Source: Phaeovulum sp. (GTDB lineage Bacteria > Pseudomonadota > Alphaproteobacteria > Rhodobacterales > Rhodobacteraceae). From it: a stretch of 64,000 bases of DNA. This document shows, one piece after another, positions 38,797 to 48,736 of this stretch. Position numbers and translations under genes: made by a program. The DNA lies in NCBI RefSeq assembly GCF_030684035.1, contig NZ_JAUXPI010000002.1:98297-162296 (forward strand), in the 5' to 3' direction. The notes beneath the pieces are model-generated. The model had not been told where the DNA came from. It saw nothing but the letters and a program-made list of their open reading frames with translations, and searched no databases. How positions within the stretch are numbered: position 1 is the stretch's first letter; every line of letters starts with the position of its first letter.

Positions 38797-39663
38797 ATGA
38801 CCACACCCCGCGTCAGTTTCGAGTTCTTTCCGCCGCAAACGCTCGATGCGTCGTTTCGGCTGTGGGAGACGGCGCAGGTGCTGGCACCGCTGAAGCCCAG
38901 CTTCGTTTCGGTGACCTACGGGGCGGGCGGCACCACCCGCAAGCTGACCCATGAGGCGGTCACCACGATCGGGCGCAATTACGGGCTGAACGTTGCGGCG
39001 CACCTGACCTGTGTCGATGCCACCCGCGCCGAGACGATGGAGATTGTCGAGGCCTATGCCGAGGCAGGCGTGCGCGAGATCGTGGCGCTGCGGGGCGACG
39101 CGCCAAAAGGCGCGACGCGGTTCACCCCGCACCCGGAGGGGTTTGCGAGTTCGGTCGAGTTGATCGAGGCGCTTGCCGACGATGGTCGTTTTACCATCCG
39201 CTGCGGGGCCTACCCCGAGCCGCACCCAGATGCGGCGGACGCGGGTGCCGATGTGCGCTGGCTCAAGCGCAAATGCGAGGCGGGGGCGACGAGCGCCATC
39301 ACCCAGTTCTTTTTCGAGGCGGAAACGTTTTTCCGCTTTCGCGATGCGGCAGAAAAGGCAGGCGTGAAGGCGAAAATCATTCCCGGTATTCTGCCGATCC
39401 AGTCCTGGGCGGGGGCAAAGCGGTTTGCCCAGCGCTGCGGCACCTCGGTGCCCGCCTGGATTGAAGAAGCCTTTGCCGCCGCTACCCGCGACGGGCGCGA
39501 GGAGCTTCTTGCCACCGCGCTTTGCACCGAGCTTTGCGATGACCTTCTGCAAGGCGGGGTCGAAGATCTGCACTTTTATACATTGAACCGCCCGGGCCTG
39601 ACCCGTGACGTGTGCCACGCGCTTGGCGTGACCCCGACCCCGGCGCTGGAAAAAGTCGCCTGA
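38797..39663 (+). CDS. metF: MetF, methylenetetrahydrofolate reductase
   Basis: A 288-residue FAD enzyme producing 5-methyl-THF for methionine synthesis. The N-terminal VSFEFFPPQ (residues 6-14) contains the catalytic Glu, and SVTYGAGGTTR, ALRGDAP, and AITQFFFEAE follow in the family order. The ATG at 38797 has GAAGGAT ahead. The nearby MetR gene and operator indicate regulation by homocysteine. Length matches other MetF proteins. Confidence 0.96.
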   Translation: MTTPRVSFEFFPPQTLDASFRLWETAQVLAPLKPSFVSVTYGAGGTTRKLTHEAVTTIGRNYGLNVAAHLTCVDATRAETMEIVEAYAEAGVREIVALRGDAPKGATRFTPHPEGFASSVELIEALADDGRFTIRCGAYPEPHPDAADAGADVRWLKRKCEAGATSAITQFFFEAETFFRFRDAAEKAGVKAKIIPGILPIQSWAGAKRFAQRCGTSVPAWIEEAFAAATRDGREELLATALCTELCDDLLQGGVEDLHFYTLNRPGLTRDVCHALGVTPTPALEKVA

Positions 39664-39720
39664 GGGCTTGCGTCGGGGCGATACTGGCGAAAAGGTTGCG
39701 CCGGTTACAGGAGCCCGCCC

Positions 39721-40215
39721 ATGCGCAACCCCTTCATCGCCCGAAATCCCGCCGAAATGCCGACCCGCAACGATCTGCTTTCGCGATCCGGGTTGGAGTT
39801 CATGCAGGCGGTCGCCAAGGGCGAACTGTCGGGGCCGCCGATTGCCGGTGTGCTGAATTACACGCTGCATCTGGTCGAACCCGGGCGGGTGGCCTTTCGC
39901 GGCACGCCGCGTTTCGAGCACACCAACCCGATGGGCGGGGTGCATGGCGGCTGGTATGGCGCGCTTCTGGATAGCTGCATGGCCTGCGCGGTGATGACCA
40001 TGGTGCCGAAGGGACAGTATTACACCACGCTTGAATACCGCATCAACATTGCCCGCGCGCTGCCTGTCGGGATGGAAATCGAAGCCTTGGGTGAGGTGCA
40101 GCACGCAGGCCGTTCCACCGGCATCGCGCGGGGCGAGATACGGGGGCTGGCCGACGGCAAGCTATACGCCACCGGTTCCACCACTTGCCTCATCATGGGC
40201 AGCCCCACCGGCTGA
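39721..40215 (+). CDS. PaaI family hotdog thioesterase
   Basis: A 164-residue acyl-CoA thioesterase-like protein. The hotdog core shows HTNPMGGVHGGWYGALLDSCMACAV (about residues 67-91), where the Asn and Gly-rich turn correspond to the PaaI active site. TLEYRINIARALP completes the fold. It hydrolyses an acyl-CoA; the substrate is not known. It lies 57 bp after metF, and its 3' end overlaps the convergent DUF2235 gene by 54 bases. Confidence 0.88.
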   Translation: MRNPFIARNPAEMPTRNDLLSRSGLEFMQAVAKGELSGPPIAGVLNYTLHLVEPGRVAFRGTPRFEHTNPMGGVHGGWYGALLDSCMACAVMTMVPKGQYYTTLEYRINIARALPVGMEIEALGEVQHAGRSTGIARGEIRGLADGKLYATGSTTCLIMGSPTG

Positions 40216-41310
40216 AGGCTCGGGTGGCGCGGCCACGCGCCGCCGCCAGATGCCGGGTCGGATCAGCGCGCGCCAGCCAAGCCTTGCACCCACAGCGCTT
40301 TCGTGGATGCTTTCCGACGCATCGCGCCCGACCACGCGCGGCGCGCGCAGAATGAAGGCCTTGCCCCAGCCGCGCCAGCTGCCGACCGAGGGCGCTTGCG
40401 GATCGCAGGGAAAGCGCCCGCGCCAGCCTTCGGGCAGCGCAAGGCCGCAGCGCTCCACCCGCTCCAACATCCACACCAGCGGTATGTTGGCAAGCGGGCG
40501 CGATGCCTCGCGCCTGCCGATCTGGCCGCCGATATCGCCGTGGCAGCCGCGAAACCAGACCTGCTCGACCCGCTCCGCGCCGGTTTCGCGCGTGTCCCAG
40601 ATCAGCGGCTCGAACACCGAGCGCGTTTCATTGAGCGCCAGTGCCTGATACCCGTGGCGCACGATGCGGCCGAGCGAGTAATCGTGAAAGCGGGTGCGTG
40701 GTTCCGAGACCATCCACATCAGCGGCAGTTGCATGCCCAGCGCCATAACGGTGTCGAACACGCCGACCATCTCGATTTCGAGAGCCGCATGGCAGAAATG
40801 CCGCCGGAAGGCCTCGGCACCCGTCCGCTGCCCGGCGACCTCGTAGTAGCGCCACGCAAGCTGCACGTTGCGTTCGGTCGCGGCATCAGCGCGCAACAGG
40901 CCAATACGGTCGATGATGCCTGCAAGCGAACGCACGGCAAAGGCCCCGCGCGAATACCCGATCAGAAATATCCGGTCGCCGGGGCGGTAGCGCGTGGCCA
41001 GCCAGCCATAAGCGCGGCGGATCTGCCGCTCGCCCCCCCAGCCCAGCACCGCATCAGAAAACTGCCCCCATTCGTTCCACTCCAGCCCCTTGCCGTAACA
41101 GATCGAAACGCGCGGCGCGCCCTCGCGCAGAAGCTCATAGACGCGCCCGATCGAGGTTTCGTCGCCGCCGCCAAGCCTGCCCTGTGTGCCGTCAAGCAAG
41201 ACCACATGATCTACCCGGCCACGCTGCGGGTGCGCTGGGGCGCTGACCGGGTCTGCAGGCTCGCTCCGGCGCACCAGCGCTGCGATCCGTCTGAAAAACC
41301 CGCTCCGCAC
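40162..41310 (-). CDS. DUF2235 alpha/beta-hydrolase domain protein
   Basis: A 382-residue protein with the DUF2235 hydrolase domain, known from the Tle1-type phospholipase effectors. The nucleophile elbow is GYSRGAFAVRSLAG. VFDTVMALGMQ and WFRGCHGDIGGQIG contribute the likely acidic residue and His. No type VI secretion genes or VgrG partner are nearby, so a housekeeping lipase-like role is as likely. A TTG at 41340 lies inside the terminator hairpin of the upstream gene. I therefore choose the GTG at 41310, which follows CAGGGAG. Confidence 0.8.
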   Translation of the reverse strand: MRSGFFRRIAALVRRSEPADPVSAPAHPQRGRVDHVVLLDGTQGRLGGGDETSIGRVYELLREGAPRVSICYGKGLEWNEWGQFSDAVLGWGGERQIRRAYGWLATRYRPGDRIFLIGYSRGAFAVRSLAGIIDRIGLLRADAATERNVQLAWRYYEVAGQRTGAEAFRRHFCHAALEIEMVGVFDTVMALGMQLPLMWMVSEPRTRFHDYSLGRIVRHGYQALALNETRSVFEPLIWDTRETGAERVEQVWFRGCHGDIGGQIGRREASRPLANIPLVWMLERVERCGLALPEGWRGRFPCDPQAPSVGSWRGWGKAFILRAPRVVGRDASESIHESAVGARLGWRALIRPGIWRRRVAAPPEPSAGGAAHDEASGGTGGV

Positions 41311-41324
41311 CCATCGACTCCCTG

Positions 41325-41353
41325 AAAAAACCCTGCCCAACTATAGGGCAGGG
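41325..41353 (-). terminator. Rho-independent terminator after the decarboxylase gene
   Basis: On the minus strand CCCTGCCC pairs with GGGCAGGG around a 7-base loop and is followed by six T. It ends the PLP decarboxylase transcript and isolates the DUF2235 gene. Confidence 0.9.
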
Positions 41354-41380
41354 TTCATCTCAGGCCAGCGCCAAAACGCC

Positions 41381-42526
41381 TCAGAGCGCGAGCGACATGG
41401 TGGTGGAAACGGTCATTTCGCCAAAACCGTTGAAACGGGTGTTGGTCGCCATCGAATAGGCACCCATGCCATGAAACACGAGGTAGTCGCCCTCCTCGAT
41501 GTCGCCCGGCAGTTCCAGCTCGCCCGGCAGCCGGTCAACCGAATCGCAGGTGGGGCCAAAGACCACACGCGGCACCGGTGCTCCGCTGCGGCGCAGGCCT
41601 TCCGACGAGATCGCCTCGACACGGGTGATGTTGCCCACCATCGGCAACTCGGTCAGCCCGCCATAGACGCCGTCGTTGATGAACACATGCTGCCCGTCGC
41701 GGATCGCCTTGATGCGGGTGGCAAGGGTGAAGGCCTCGGCAACCAGGCCACGGCCCGGCTCGCACACCAGCGCCGGGCGGTCGGCCCCGAAAGCCTCAGT
41801 CGCCACCCGGTCGATCAGCGCAAAGATCGCCTCAAGCTCGGGCACCACATCGGTGACGCGGTGGCTTGGAAAGCCGCCGCCGACATTCAGCCGCACCGCC
41901 TTCACCCCCGCCAGACGGCAGATTTCAGCACCGGCACGAATGTAGCTGTCCCAGGCCATCGGGTCGGTGCATTGCGTGCCGGGGTGGAAGGTGAGCGAGG
42001 GTATGAACCCCGCCTGCGCCACCGTTGCCAGCAGTTCCGCCGCCAGTTCCACCGTGGCACCGAATTTGGCACCGAAGTTGTAGGCGGCACCTGACACAGG
42101 AAGCTTGTAGCGCACCGAGATTTCGCAGCCCTCGGCGGGCACCAGCTCGATCAGCTTGGCCAATTCGCTGCGGCTGTCAACCGACCAGCTTTTCACCCCC
42201 GCCCGCACCGCATGCTGCACTTCCGAGCGCGAGCGCACCGGGTTGTTGTAGTGCAGCATTGCAGTCGGCGCGAGGCGGCGCACCATGTCGATCTCGGCGG
42301 GCGAGGCCACATCAAAGCCCTTGATCCCGGCGGCGAGCAGGTTCTGGATCACCATCTCGTCCGGGTTCGATTTCACCGCATAGGTCACAAGCCCCGGGAA
42401 TCCTTTCAGAAACCGGCGCGCGGTAGCTTGCAGCACCTGCGGCGCGAAAAACATCGCCGGGTTGTCGGGCTGCTGGCTGCGCAGAAGTTCGGCGGGTTCG
42501 TTCCAGATAGTCTTCGACAGTCCCAT
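41381..42526 (-). CDS. Type III PLP decarboxylase (ornithine/lysine type)
   Basis: A 381-residue fold-III PLP enzyme, alanine-racemase-like barrel plus beta domain. The PLP Lys is in VTYAVKSNPDE (about residue 50), HPGTQC lies near residue 180, and catalytic Cys is in GPTCDSVDRL near residue 325. It should decarboxylate ornithine (to putrescine) or lysine (to cadaverine); diaminopimelate is less likely because that family has a different C terminus. The ATG at 42526 follows AAAGGAAACG. A divergent Lrp regulator probably controls it. Confidence 0.9.
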   Translation of the reverse strand: MGLSKTIWNEPAELLRSQQPDNPAMFFAPQVLQATARRFLKGFPGLVTYAVKSNPDEMVIQNLLAAGIKGFDVASPAEIDMVRRLAPTAMLHYNNPVRSRSEVQHAVRAGVKSWSVDSRSELAKLIELVPAEGCEISVRYKLPVSGAAYNFGAKFGATVELAAELLATVAQAGFIPSLTFHPGTQCTDPMAWDSYIRAGAEICRLAGVKAVRLNVGGGFPSHRVTDVVPELEAIFALIDRVATEAFGADRPALVCEPGRGLVAEAFTLATRIKAIRDGQHVFINDGVYGGLTELPMVGNITRVEAISSEGLRRSGAPVPRVVFGPTCDSVDRLPGELELPGDIEEGDYLVFHGMGAYSMATNTRFNGFGEMTVSTTMSLAL

Positions 42527-42749
42527 CGGCGTTTCCTTTGCCAACAGAACGCAGCCACCTCTTGCCCCGGCTTCACGGGTCGGGAGACGCTTGCGCGTTT
42601 CATCCAACCAGGCCAGGTGCGTATGAGCCGCCCTTTTCCTGAAACTATGTGTCGCTATCTGGGGCACATTTTCACCGATCAAAAGACTAGATTTGTAGCG
42701 TGAAGTCGTTATAACAACGAAATCTCCGGTCAAACTGCGGGTGCGGCTC

Positions 42750-43181
42750 ATGGATGATCTCGACCGCTCACTGTTGGCGCTGCTTGGGGCCGACGCACGT
42801 ATGTCGGTGGCCACGCTTGCGCGACGACTGAAGGTTGCGCGCTCGACCATTCAGGCGCGGCTCGAGCGGCTGGAAACCACAGGCATCATAGCCGGTTACA
42901 CGCTGAAACTGGGTGAAGCTGCGCGCCAGGGCCGCATCCGCGCCACCGTGCTTTTGACCATCGAGCCGCGCGGTCAGGCGGCGATTCTCACCCGGCTCAA
43001 GGCGCTGCCCGAGGTTGAGCGCATTCACACCACATCGGGCCGGGTGGACCTGCTGTTGCAACTCGCCGCGGCCTCGACTGCGCAGCTTGACGCGGTGCTT
43101 GACCAGATCGGCGAATTGACCGGGGTGAAATCGTCGGAAAGCCTCATCCACCTTTCCACCAAGATGGAACGCGCGGTCTAG
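42750..43181 (+). CDS. Lrp/AsnC family regulator, divergent to decarboxylase
   Basis: A 143-residue regulator: winged helix DLDRSLLALLGADARMSVATLARRLKVARSTIQARLERL in its first 40 residues, then a RAM domain. It is divergent from the ornithine/lysine-type decarboxylase, so control of polyamine formation by an amino acid is plausible. An in-frame GTG at 42741 is possible, but the ATG gives the usual family N terminus. The 223-bp gap carries a short palindrome GTTATAAC near its start. Confidence 0.88.
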   Translation: MDDLDRSLLALLGADARMSVATLARRLKVARSTIQARLERLETTGIIAGYTLKLGEAARQGRIRATVLLTIEPRGQAAILTRLKALPEVERIHTTSGRVDLLLQLAAASTAQLDAVLDQIGELTGVKSSESLIHLSTKMERAV

Positions 43182-43279
43182 CTCACGGTTTCGTGAGCCG
43201 TCGCGGGGTGCAAATCGTTGCCAGAACGCCGAGTCGCGCGCAGCCTTGCTCTGTCTGGTCTGTGACAGGGAGAAAACAG

Positions 43280-43642
43280 ATGCCTTACATAGATGGATTC
43301 GTCGTGCCGGTGCCTGCCGGAAATCGCGACGCCTACCTTGAAGCTGCGCGCAAGGGCTGGAATGCATTTCAGAAATTCGGCGCATTGCAGATGGTGGAAA
43401 CGCTTTCCGACAACATCCCCGATGGCAAAAAAACCGATTTCCGGCGTGCGGTGGCGGCCGAAGCAGGCGAAATTGTCGCATTCAGCTGGATCATCTGGCC
43501 CGACAAGGCGACCCGCGAGACCGCCTGGGAAAAGATGATGACCGACCCGGATTTGGCGGCAAGGGGCGAGATGCCGTTTGACGCGAGCCGGATGATCTAC
43601 GGCGGCTTCGCACCCATATTCGATTCGGAGGACATGCCATGA
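43280..43642 (+). CDS. DUF1428 family protein
   Basis: A 120-residue cytoplasmic protein matching DUF1428, a ferredoxin-like (Dabb-related) fold. MPYIDGFVVPVPAGNRDAY opens it, and FDASRMIYGGFAPIFD near the end is the family's signature. Function is unknown. GGGAGAAAACAG precedes the ATG. Its stop overlaps the start of the following VOC gene by 4 bases (ATGA), so the two were expressed together. Confidence 0.88.
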   Translation: MPYIDGFVVPVPAGNRDAYLEAARKGWNAFQKFGALQMVETLSDNIPDGKKTDFRRAVAAEAGEIVAFSWIIWPDKATRETAWEKMMTDPDLAARGEMPFDASRMIYGGFAPIFDSEDMP

Positions 43643-44405
43643 CCACCGCCCCGAACGGCACCCCCTGCTGGTATGAACTCACCACCTCCAACCCCGATGG
43701 CGCGCAGGCCTTCTATACCGCCGTTCTGGGCTGGACCATTGCCGATGCCGGCTGCCCGGCATGGATTACCGCCTTGCATCTGCGGGTGGCGATATGGTGG
43801 CGGGGCTCTGGGTGCCAGACCAGCCGGGCATGCCGACCTTCTGGATGGTCTATTTCACGACCAATGACTGCGATGCCGCCGCCAAGGCGATCGCCAAGGC
43901 CGGGGGCACGGTGCACAAGCAACCCGCCGATATTCCCGGTACCGGGCGCTTTGCCGTGGTCACAGACCCGCAGGGCGCGGTGTTCGGCCTGCTGCAACCG
44001 CTCGACGCCAAGGGCAACGCCTTCGACCAAAAGCAGCAGGGCCACGGTAATTGGCACGAGTTGATGACCACCGACCCTAAGGCCGCAATGGCGTTCTATG
44101 GCAGGCAGTTCGGTTGGAAGGCCAGCACCAGCATGGATATGGGCGAAATGGGCAGCTACGACCTGTTCGGCCATAACGGCACCGACATCGGCGGCATGAT
44201 GCGGCTTTCGCCAAACATGCCGGGGCCGCAAATGCCTTTCTGGCTGCCCTATTTCGGGGCAGACGGGATTGATGCTGCGGTGGCGCGGATCACGAAGGCA
44301 GGCGGCAAGGTGGTGAACGGCCCGCATGACGTGCCGGGCGGTGCCTTCATCGTGGTGGCCACCGACCCGCAGGGTGCCATGTTCGCGCTGGTCGGGCCGA
44401 AGTAG
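43639..44405 (+). pseudogene. Two-domain VOC (glyoxalase/bleomycin resistance) protein, frameshifted
   Basis: The start (43639) encodes PCWYELTTSNPDGAQAFYTAVLGW, a clear VOC domain opening. After GCCGATGCCGGC (to about 43752) the frame is lost. The reading frame one base away continues with MPGMDYRLASAGG, completes VOC domain 1 and carries VOC domain 2 (WHELMTTDPKAAMAFYGRQFGWKA onward) to the stop at 44405. Adding one A after GCCGGC would restore one continuous protein of about 255 residues. So a single base is missing, either a real mutation or a sequencing error. The fused product would be a metal-dependent dioxygenase-fold protein of unknown substrate. Confidence 0.85.
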
Positions 44406-44478
44406 GCGGCGAAACATCGGCCCTTGGCCTTTGCGGATGGGGGCGCTAAATCGGGGCAACCCAAGGAAAGTTGCCCCG

Positions 44479-47478
44479 ATGCCGATGGAAAAGACCTTCT
44501 CGCCCGCCGAGGCCGAGGCCCGTATCGCCGCCAGATGGGAGGCGGAAAACGCCTTTGCCGCAGGGGCCAATGCGCGCCCGGGTGCCGAAACCTTCTGCAT
44601 CATGATCCCGCCGCCAAACGTCACCGGCAGCCTGCACATGGGCCACGCCTTCAACAACACCCTGCAAGACATTCTGGTGCGCTGGCACCGGATGCGCGGG
44701 CATGATGTGCTTTGGCAGCCGGGGCAGGACCATGCCGGGATCGCCACGCAGATGGTGGTGGAACGCGACCTGGCAAAAAGCCAGCAGCCCGGGCGGCGCG
44801 ACATGGGGCGCGAGGCCTTTGTCGCCAAAGTCTGGGAATGGAAGGCGGAATCTGGCGGCACCATTGTCGGGCAATTGAAGCGCCTCGGTTGCTCGCTCGA
44901 CTGGTCGCGCAATGCCTTCACCATGTCGGGGGCACCGGGCGCGCCCAAGGGCGAGGAGGGCAATTTTCACGATGCGGTCATCAAGGTTTTCGTCGATCTC
45001 TACAACAAGGGCCTGATCTATCGCGGCAAGCGCTTGGTGAACTGGGACCCGCATTTTGAAACCGCCATTTCCGATCTCGAGGTGGAAAACATCGAGGTCG
45101 CGGGCCATATGTGGCACTTCAAATACCCGCTAGCGGGTAGCGAAACCTATGAATATGTTGAGAAAGACGCCGAAGGCCGCGTGACCCTGCGCGAGACGCG
45201 CGATTACATTTCCATCGCCACCACGCGGCCCGAGACGATGCTGGGCGATGGCGCGGTGGCGGTGCATCCGTCAGACGCGCGCTATGCCCCAATCGTCGGC
45301 AAGCTTTGCGAAATTCCGGTGGGGCCAAAGGAACACCGCCGCCTGATCCCGATCATCACCGACGAATACCCCGACCCGAATTTTGGTTCGGGCGCGGTGA
45401 AGATCACCGGCGCGCATGATTTCAACGACTACGCCGTGGCCAAGCGCGGAGGCATCCCCTGCTACCGGCTGATGGACACCCGCGCCCAGATGCGCACCGA
45501 TGGCGCGCCCTACGCCGAGGCCGCCGAAATTGCGCTGGCCGTGGCGCGCGGCGAGCGCGAACTTTCCGAGGCCGAGGTGGACGCGATCAACCTTGTGCCC
45601 GACGATCTGCGCGGGCTTGACCGGTTCGAGGCTAGGAAGCGCGTGGTGGCGCAGATCACCGCCGAGGGGCTGGCGGTGATGCTGCCGGGCGCGGACGGCG
45701 AACCGGTGCCCTATGTCGAGGCAAAGCCGATCATGCAGCCCTTCGGCGATCGTTCGAAAACTGTCATCGAACCGATGCTGACCGACCAGTGGTTCGTCGA
45801 TACCGCACGAATAGTGCAACCCGCGCTGGACGCGGTGCGCGACGGCCGCACCAAGATCATGCCGCCGAGCGGTGAAAAGACCTATTTCCACTGGCTGGAA
45901 AACATCGAGCCCTGGTGCATCAGCCGCCAGCTTTGGTGGGGGCACCAGATTCCGGTTTGGTATGGGCCAGTTAAGGCTGGGGATACGGACACCATCGAAG
46001 CCTTTGGGTTAACGGTCAAAGGTTTCTGCGCGGCCGACAAAAGCCAACTGACTGAACAGTTGAAGGCCTATTACGGAGATGAGCAGTTCTACTATTTTGC
46101 GGATGAGGATTCATACCGGGGTTTCCGCGAATTGGGGCTTTCGGGTGAACTCGTTTACGAACCTGGCGAAGGCGTTCATCTAGGTCGCGACCCCGACGTG
46201 CTCGACACCTGGTTTTCCTCCGGCCTCTGGCCCATTGGCACCCTCGGCTGGCCGGAACCCACGCCGGAGCTGCAGAAATACTTCCCCACCGATGTCCTCA
46301 TCACCGGGTCAGACATCCTGTTTTTCTGGGTCGCGCGGATGATGATGATGCAGCTTGCGGTGGTGGGCGAGGTGCCCTTCCACACCGTTTACCTGCACGG
46401 CCTGGTGCGCGACGCCAAGGGCAAGAAGATGTCGAAGTCGCTCGGCAACGTCGTGGACCCGCTCGACCTGATCGACGAATTCGGCGCCGACGCCCTGCGC
46501 TTCACCAATGCCGCGATGGCCAGCCTCGGCGGCGTGCTGAAGCTTGATACGCAGCGCATCGCGGGCTATCGCAACTTTGGCACCAAGCTCTGGAACGCCA
46601 CCCGCTTTGCCGAAATGAACGGGGTGTTCGACGCCCCCCTTGGCCGCCCCGCCCCCGCCCATACCGTCAACCGCTGGATCATCGGCGAGGTCGCCCGCAC
46701 CCGCGAGGCGGTGGACGACGCGCTGACCAACTTCCGCTTCAACGACGCCGCGGGCACGCTTTACGCCTTTGTCTGGGGCAAGGTCTGTGATTGGTATGTG
46801 GAATTCGCCAAGCCGCTGTTCGATGGCGACCACGCCGCCGAGACGCGCCAGACCGTGCGCTGGGTGCTTGACCAGTGCTTCACGCTGCTGCACCCCTTCA
46901 TGCCCTTCATCACCGAAGACCTCTGGGCAATGACCGGCGCGCGCGCAAAAATGCTGGTGCACGGCGACTGGCCCGAATACGGCGCCGACCTGATCGACGC
47001 GCAGGCCGACCGCGAGATGAACTGGGTGATCCAGCTTATCGAGGAAATCCGCTCGGCCCGCAGCCAGATGGGCGTGCCGGTAGCGGCAAAAATCGAGATG
47101 CTGACCACCGAGGCCGATGATGCCGCCCGCGCCGCCCTTGCCCACAACGAGGCGCTGATCCTGCGGCTCGGGCGGCTTGACCACATCGCCGACGGCACCA
47201 CCCCCAAGGGCGCGATTTCGCTGGCGTTGCCGGGGGCGGCCTTCGCGCTGCCGCTGGCGGGTATTATTGACGTGGCAGGCGAAAAGGCGCGGCTGACCAA
47301 GGCCTTTGAGAAGCTGGAAAAGGATATGAACGGCCTGCGCGGGCGATTGAACAACCCCAAATTCGTCGCATCCGCCCCCGAAGAGGTGGTCGGGGAAAAC
47401 CGCGAACTGCTGGCGGCGGGCGAGGCAGAAGGTGCAAAAATCCGCGCGGCATTGGCGCGGCTGGCCGATCTGGGATGA
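44479..47478 (+). CDS. valS: ValS, valyl-tRNA synthetase
   Basis: A 999-residue class I synthetase. The HIGH motif is [13 protein letters not shown] (residues 44-56), the editing domain has [17 protein letters not shown], and KMSKS is KKMSKSLGN near residue 650. The C-terminal anticodon and coiled-coil domain (from about residue 930) is present. The ATG at 44479 has AAGGAAAG 8 bases ahead; a start at 44485 is also possible. Length is normal for bacteria. The next gene begins 4 bp after its stop. Confidence 0.97.
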   Translation: MPMEKTFSPAEAEARIAARWEAENAFAAGANARPGAETFCIMIPPPNVTGSLHMGHAFNNTLQDILVRWHRMRGHDVLWQPGQDHAGIATQMVVERDLAKSQQPGRRDMGREAFVAKVWEWKAESGGTIVGQLKRLGCSLDWSRNAFTMSGAPGAPKGEEGNFHDAVIKVFVDLYNKGLIYRGKRLVNWDPHFETAISDLEVENIEVAGHMWHFKYPLAGSETYEYVEKDAEGRVTLRETRDYISIATTRPETMLGDGAVAVHPSDARYAPIVGKLCEIPVGPKEHRRLIPIITDEYPDPNFGSGAVKITGAHDFNDYAVAKRGGIPCYRLMDTRAQMRTDGAPYAEAAEIALAVARGERELSEAEVDAINLVPDDLRGLDRFEARKRVVAQITAEGLAVMLPGADGEPVPYVEAKPIMQPFGDRSKTVIEPMLTDQWFVDTARIVQPALDAVRDGRTKIMPPSGEKTYFHWLENIEPWCISRQLWWGHQIPVWYGPVKAGDTDTIEAFGLTVKGFCAADKSQLTEQLKAYYGDEQFYYFADEDSYRGFRELGLSGELVYEPGEGVHLGRDPDVLDTWFSSGLWPIGTLGWPEPTPELQKYFPTDVLITGSDILFFWVARMMMMQLAVVGEVPFHTVYLHGLVRDAKGKKMSKSLGNVVDPLDLIDEFGADALRFTNAAMASLGGVLKLDTQRIAGYRNFGTKLWNATRFAEMNGVFDAPLGRPAPAHTVNRWIIGEVARTREAVDDALTNFRFNDAAGTLYAFVWGKVCDWYVEFAKPLFDGDHAAETRQTVRWVLDQCFTLLHPFMPFITEDLWAMTGARAKMLVHGDWPEYGADLIDAQADREMNWVIQLIEEIRSARSQMGVPVAAKIEMLTTEADDAARAALAHNEALILRLGRLDHIADGTTPKGAISLALPGAAFALPLAGIIDVAGEKARLTKAFEKLEKDMNGLRGRLNNPKFVASAPEEVVGENRELLAAGEAEGAKIRAALARLADLG

Positions 47479-47482
47479 GGCG

Positions 47483-47812
47483 ATGGGCAGCGACCGCATG
47501 GCCGAACGCCGGATGCTGAAGGCCCTCGCCGAGGGCAAGCTCACCGGCCTTGCGGGCGAGGGCAAGCCCCTGCCCGACCACCCCGGCGACGCCTTCATTT
47601 CTGCGGGCGACGCGGTGGGGTTTCGCATCATGGCGGAGGCGGGCGTACTGCCCGAAGAGATCTTGCTGAAAAAGCAGGCCGAAGTTTTGCGCGCCCGCCT
47701 TGCCACGTTGACCGACCCGGAAGCGCGCAAAGCCGCGATGGCGGAACTCGCCAATATCGAGATGCGCCGCGCCATTGCCGAAGAGGCGCGGCGCAAATTT
47801 CTGCGCGGCTAG
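47483..47812 (+). CDS. DUF1992 (DnaJ-homologue C28-like) domain protein
   Basis: A 109-residue protein matching DUF1992. ERRMLKALAEGKLTGLAGEGKPLPDHPG (about residues 8-35) is the conserved conformation, followed by helices with charged residues. The family (bacterial YhdN, human DNAJC28) has no established role. It starts 4 bp after valS and is likely cotranscribed. It converges with the crotonase gene. Confidence 0.85.
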   Translation: MGSDRMAERRMLKALAEGKLTGLAGEGKPLPDHPGDAFISAGDAVGFRIMAEAGVLPEEILLKKQAEVLRARLATLTDPEARKAAMAELANIEMRRAIAEEARRKFLRG

Positions 47813-47820
47813 GGTGACCG

Positions 47821-48606
47821 TCAGCCGAACCTCGGCACCCGGCCGGCAATGTTCGCCGCCACCGCCTCGTGGAAATCGGGCTTGCCGATCAGCGCCACCT
47901 GTTCACGCGATTCCGCCGCGAGAACCTCGGCTGGGGGCGCTTCAAACGCCTTGCCGATCAGCCGCTTGGCGGCGCGCACCGCACTCGGGCTTTGCGCCGC
48001 GATCGCCTCGGCCAGGGCGAAGGCGCGCGGCATCAGCTCTTCCGCCGCCTCGGTCACCAGCCCCCAGGCCAGCGCCTGTTCCACCAGCACCGGCTCGGCG
48101 CTATAGATCAGCCGCGCCATCACATCGGCGCGCATCAACTTCGGCATCAGCACCATGCCGCCCATGTCGGGCACCAGGCCCCATTTCATCTCCATCACCG
48201 CCAGCCGCGTGTGCGGATGCGCCAGCCGAATGTCGGCACCCAGCGCCAGTTGCAGCCCGGCACCGAAGACCGGCCCGTGCAGTGCCGCGATCACCGGCAC
48301 CGGCACCTGCTGCCAGACCAGCGCGAACTGCTGAAACCGGTTCGCCACCCCATGGGTGCGCGGCAAGATGAACTTGCCCGCATCGCCCCCCGCAAGCGAC
48401 GCGAAGCTTGCCACATCAAGCCCCGCCGAAAACGCCTTGCCCGCCCCCGAAAGCACCACCGCGCGCAGATCGGACTGGCCCGAAAGCAGCTCGCCTACCG
48501 CCACAACCTCGTCGATCATCTCCATATCGACGGCGTTCAGCTTTTCCGGGCGGTTCAGTTGCACATGGGCGATCTTGCCCTGCATGGTCAGCGTTACACG
48601 GGTCAT
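47821..48606 (-). CDS. Crotonase/enoyl-CoA hydratase family protein
   Basis: A 261-residue crotonase-fold enzyme acting on acyl-CoA. The oxyanion-hole regions are SAGLDVASF (about residue 63) and GPVFGAGLQLALGADIRLA (about residues 107-125). At the usual second catalytic Glu position the sequence reads MKWGLVPDMGG, so the general Glu is not obvious and hydratase activity is uncertain. An isomerase or hydrolase role is possible. AGGAGG stands just ahead of the ATG at 48606. Confidence 0.87.
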   Translation of the reverse strand: MTRVTLTMQGKIAHVQLNRPEKLNAVDMEMIDEVVAVGELLSGQSDLRAVVLSGAGKAFSAGLDVASFASLAGGDAGKFILPRTHGVANRFQQFALVWQQVPVPVIAALHGPVFGAGLQLALGADIRLAHPHTRLAVMEMKWGLVPDMGGMVLMPKLMRADVMARLIYSAEPVLVEQALAWGLVTEAAEELMPRAFALAEAIAAQSPSAVRAAKRLIGKAFEAPPAEVLAAESREQVALIGKPDFHEAVAANIAGRVPRFG

Positions 48607-48736
48607 CGGCACCTCCTGCGAGTTCGCGTCAAGTATGCCCCCGGCCGCGCGGGCGCACCAGCCTGCCCGCGCCCCCGCGACGCCATGGCACCCCCAGCCC
48701 CTTGCGGGGCGGGCGAATTGTGCTACCCCTTGAGCC

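Noticed and set aside
37801..40104. A very long minus-strand open frame of about 767 codons covering metF and metR
   Set aside because: Only its last 301 codons (from 38706) form a protein family (LysR). The rest runs antisense to metF and is a product of high GC.
41311..41340. TTG at 41340 as start of the DUF2235 gene
   Set aside because: It lies within the terminator hairpin of the upstream gene; GTG at 41310 has a better ribosome binding site and lies just past it.
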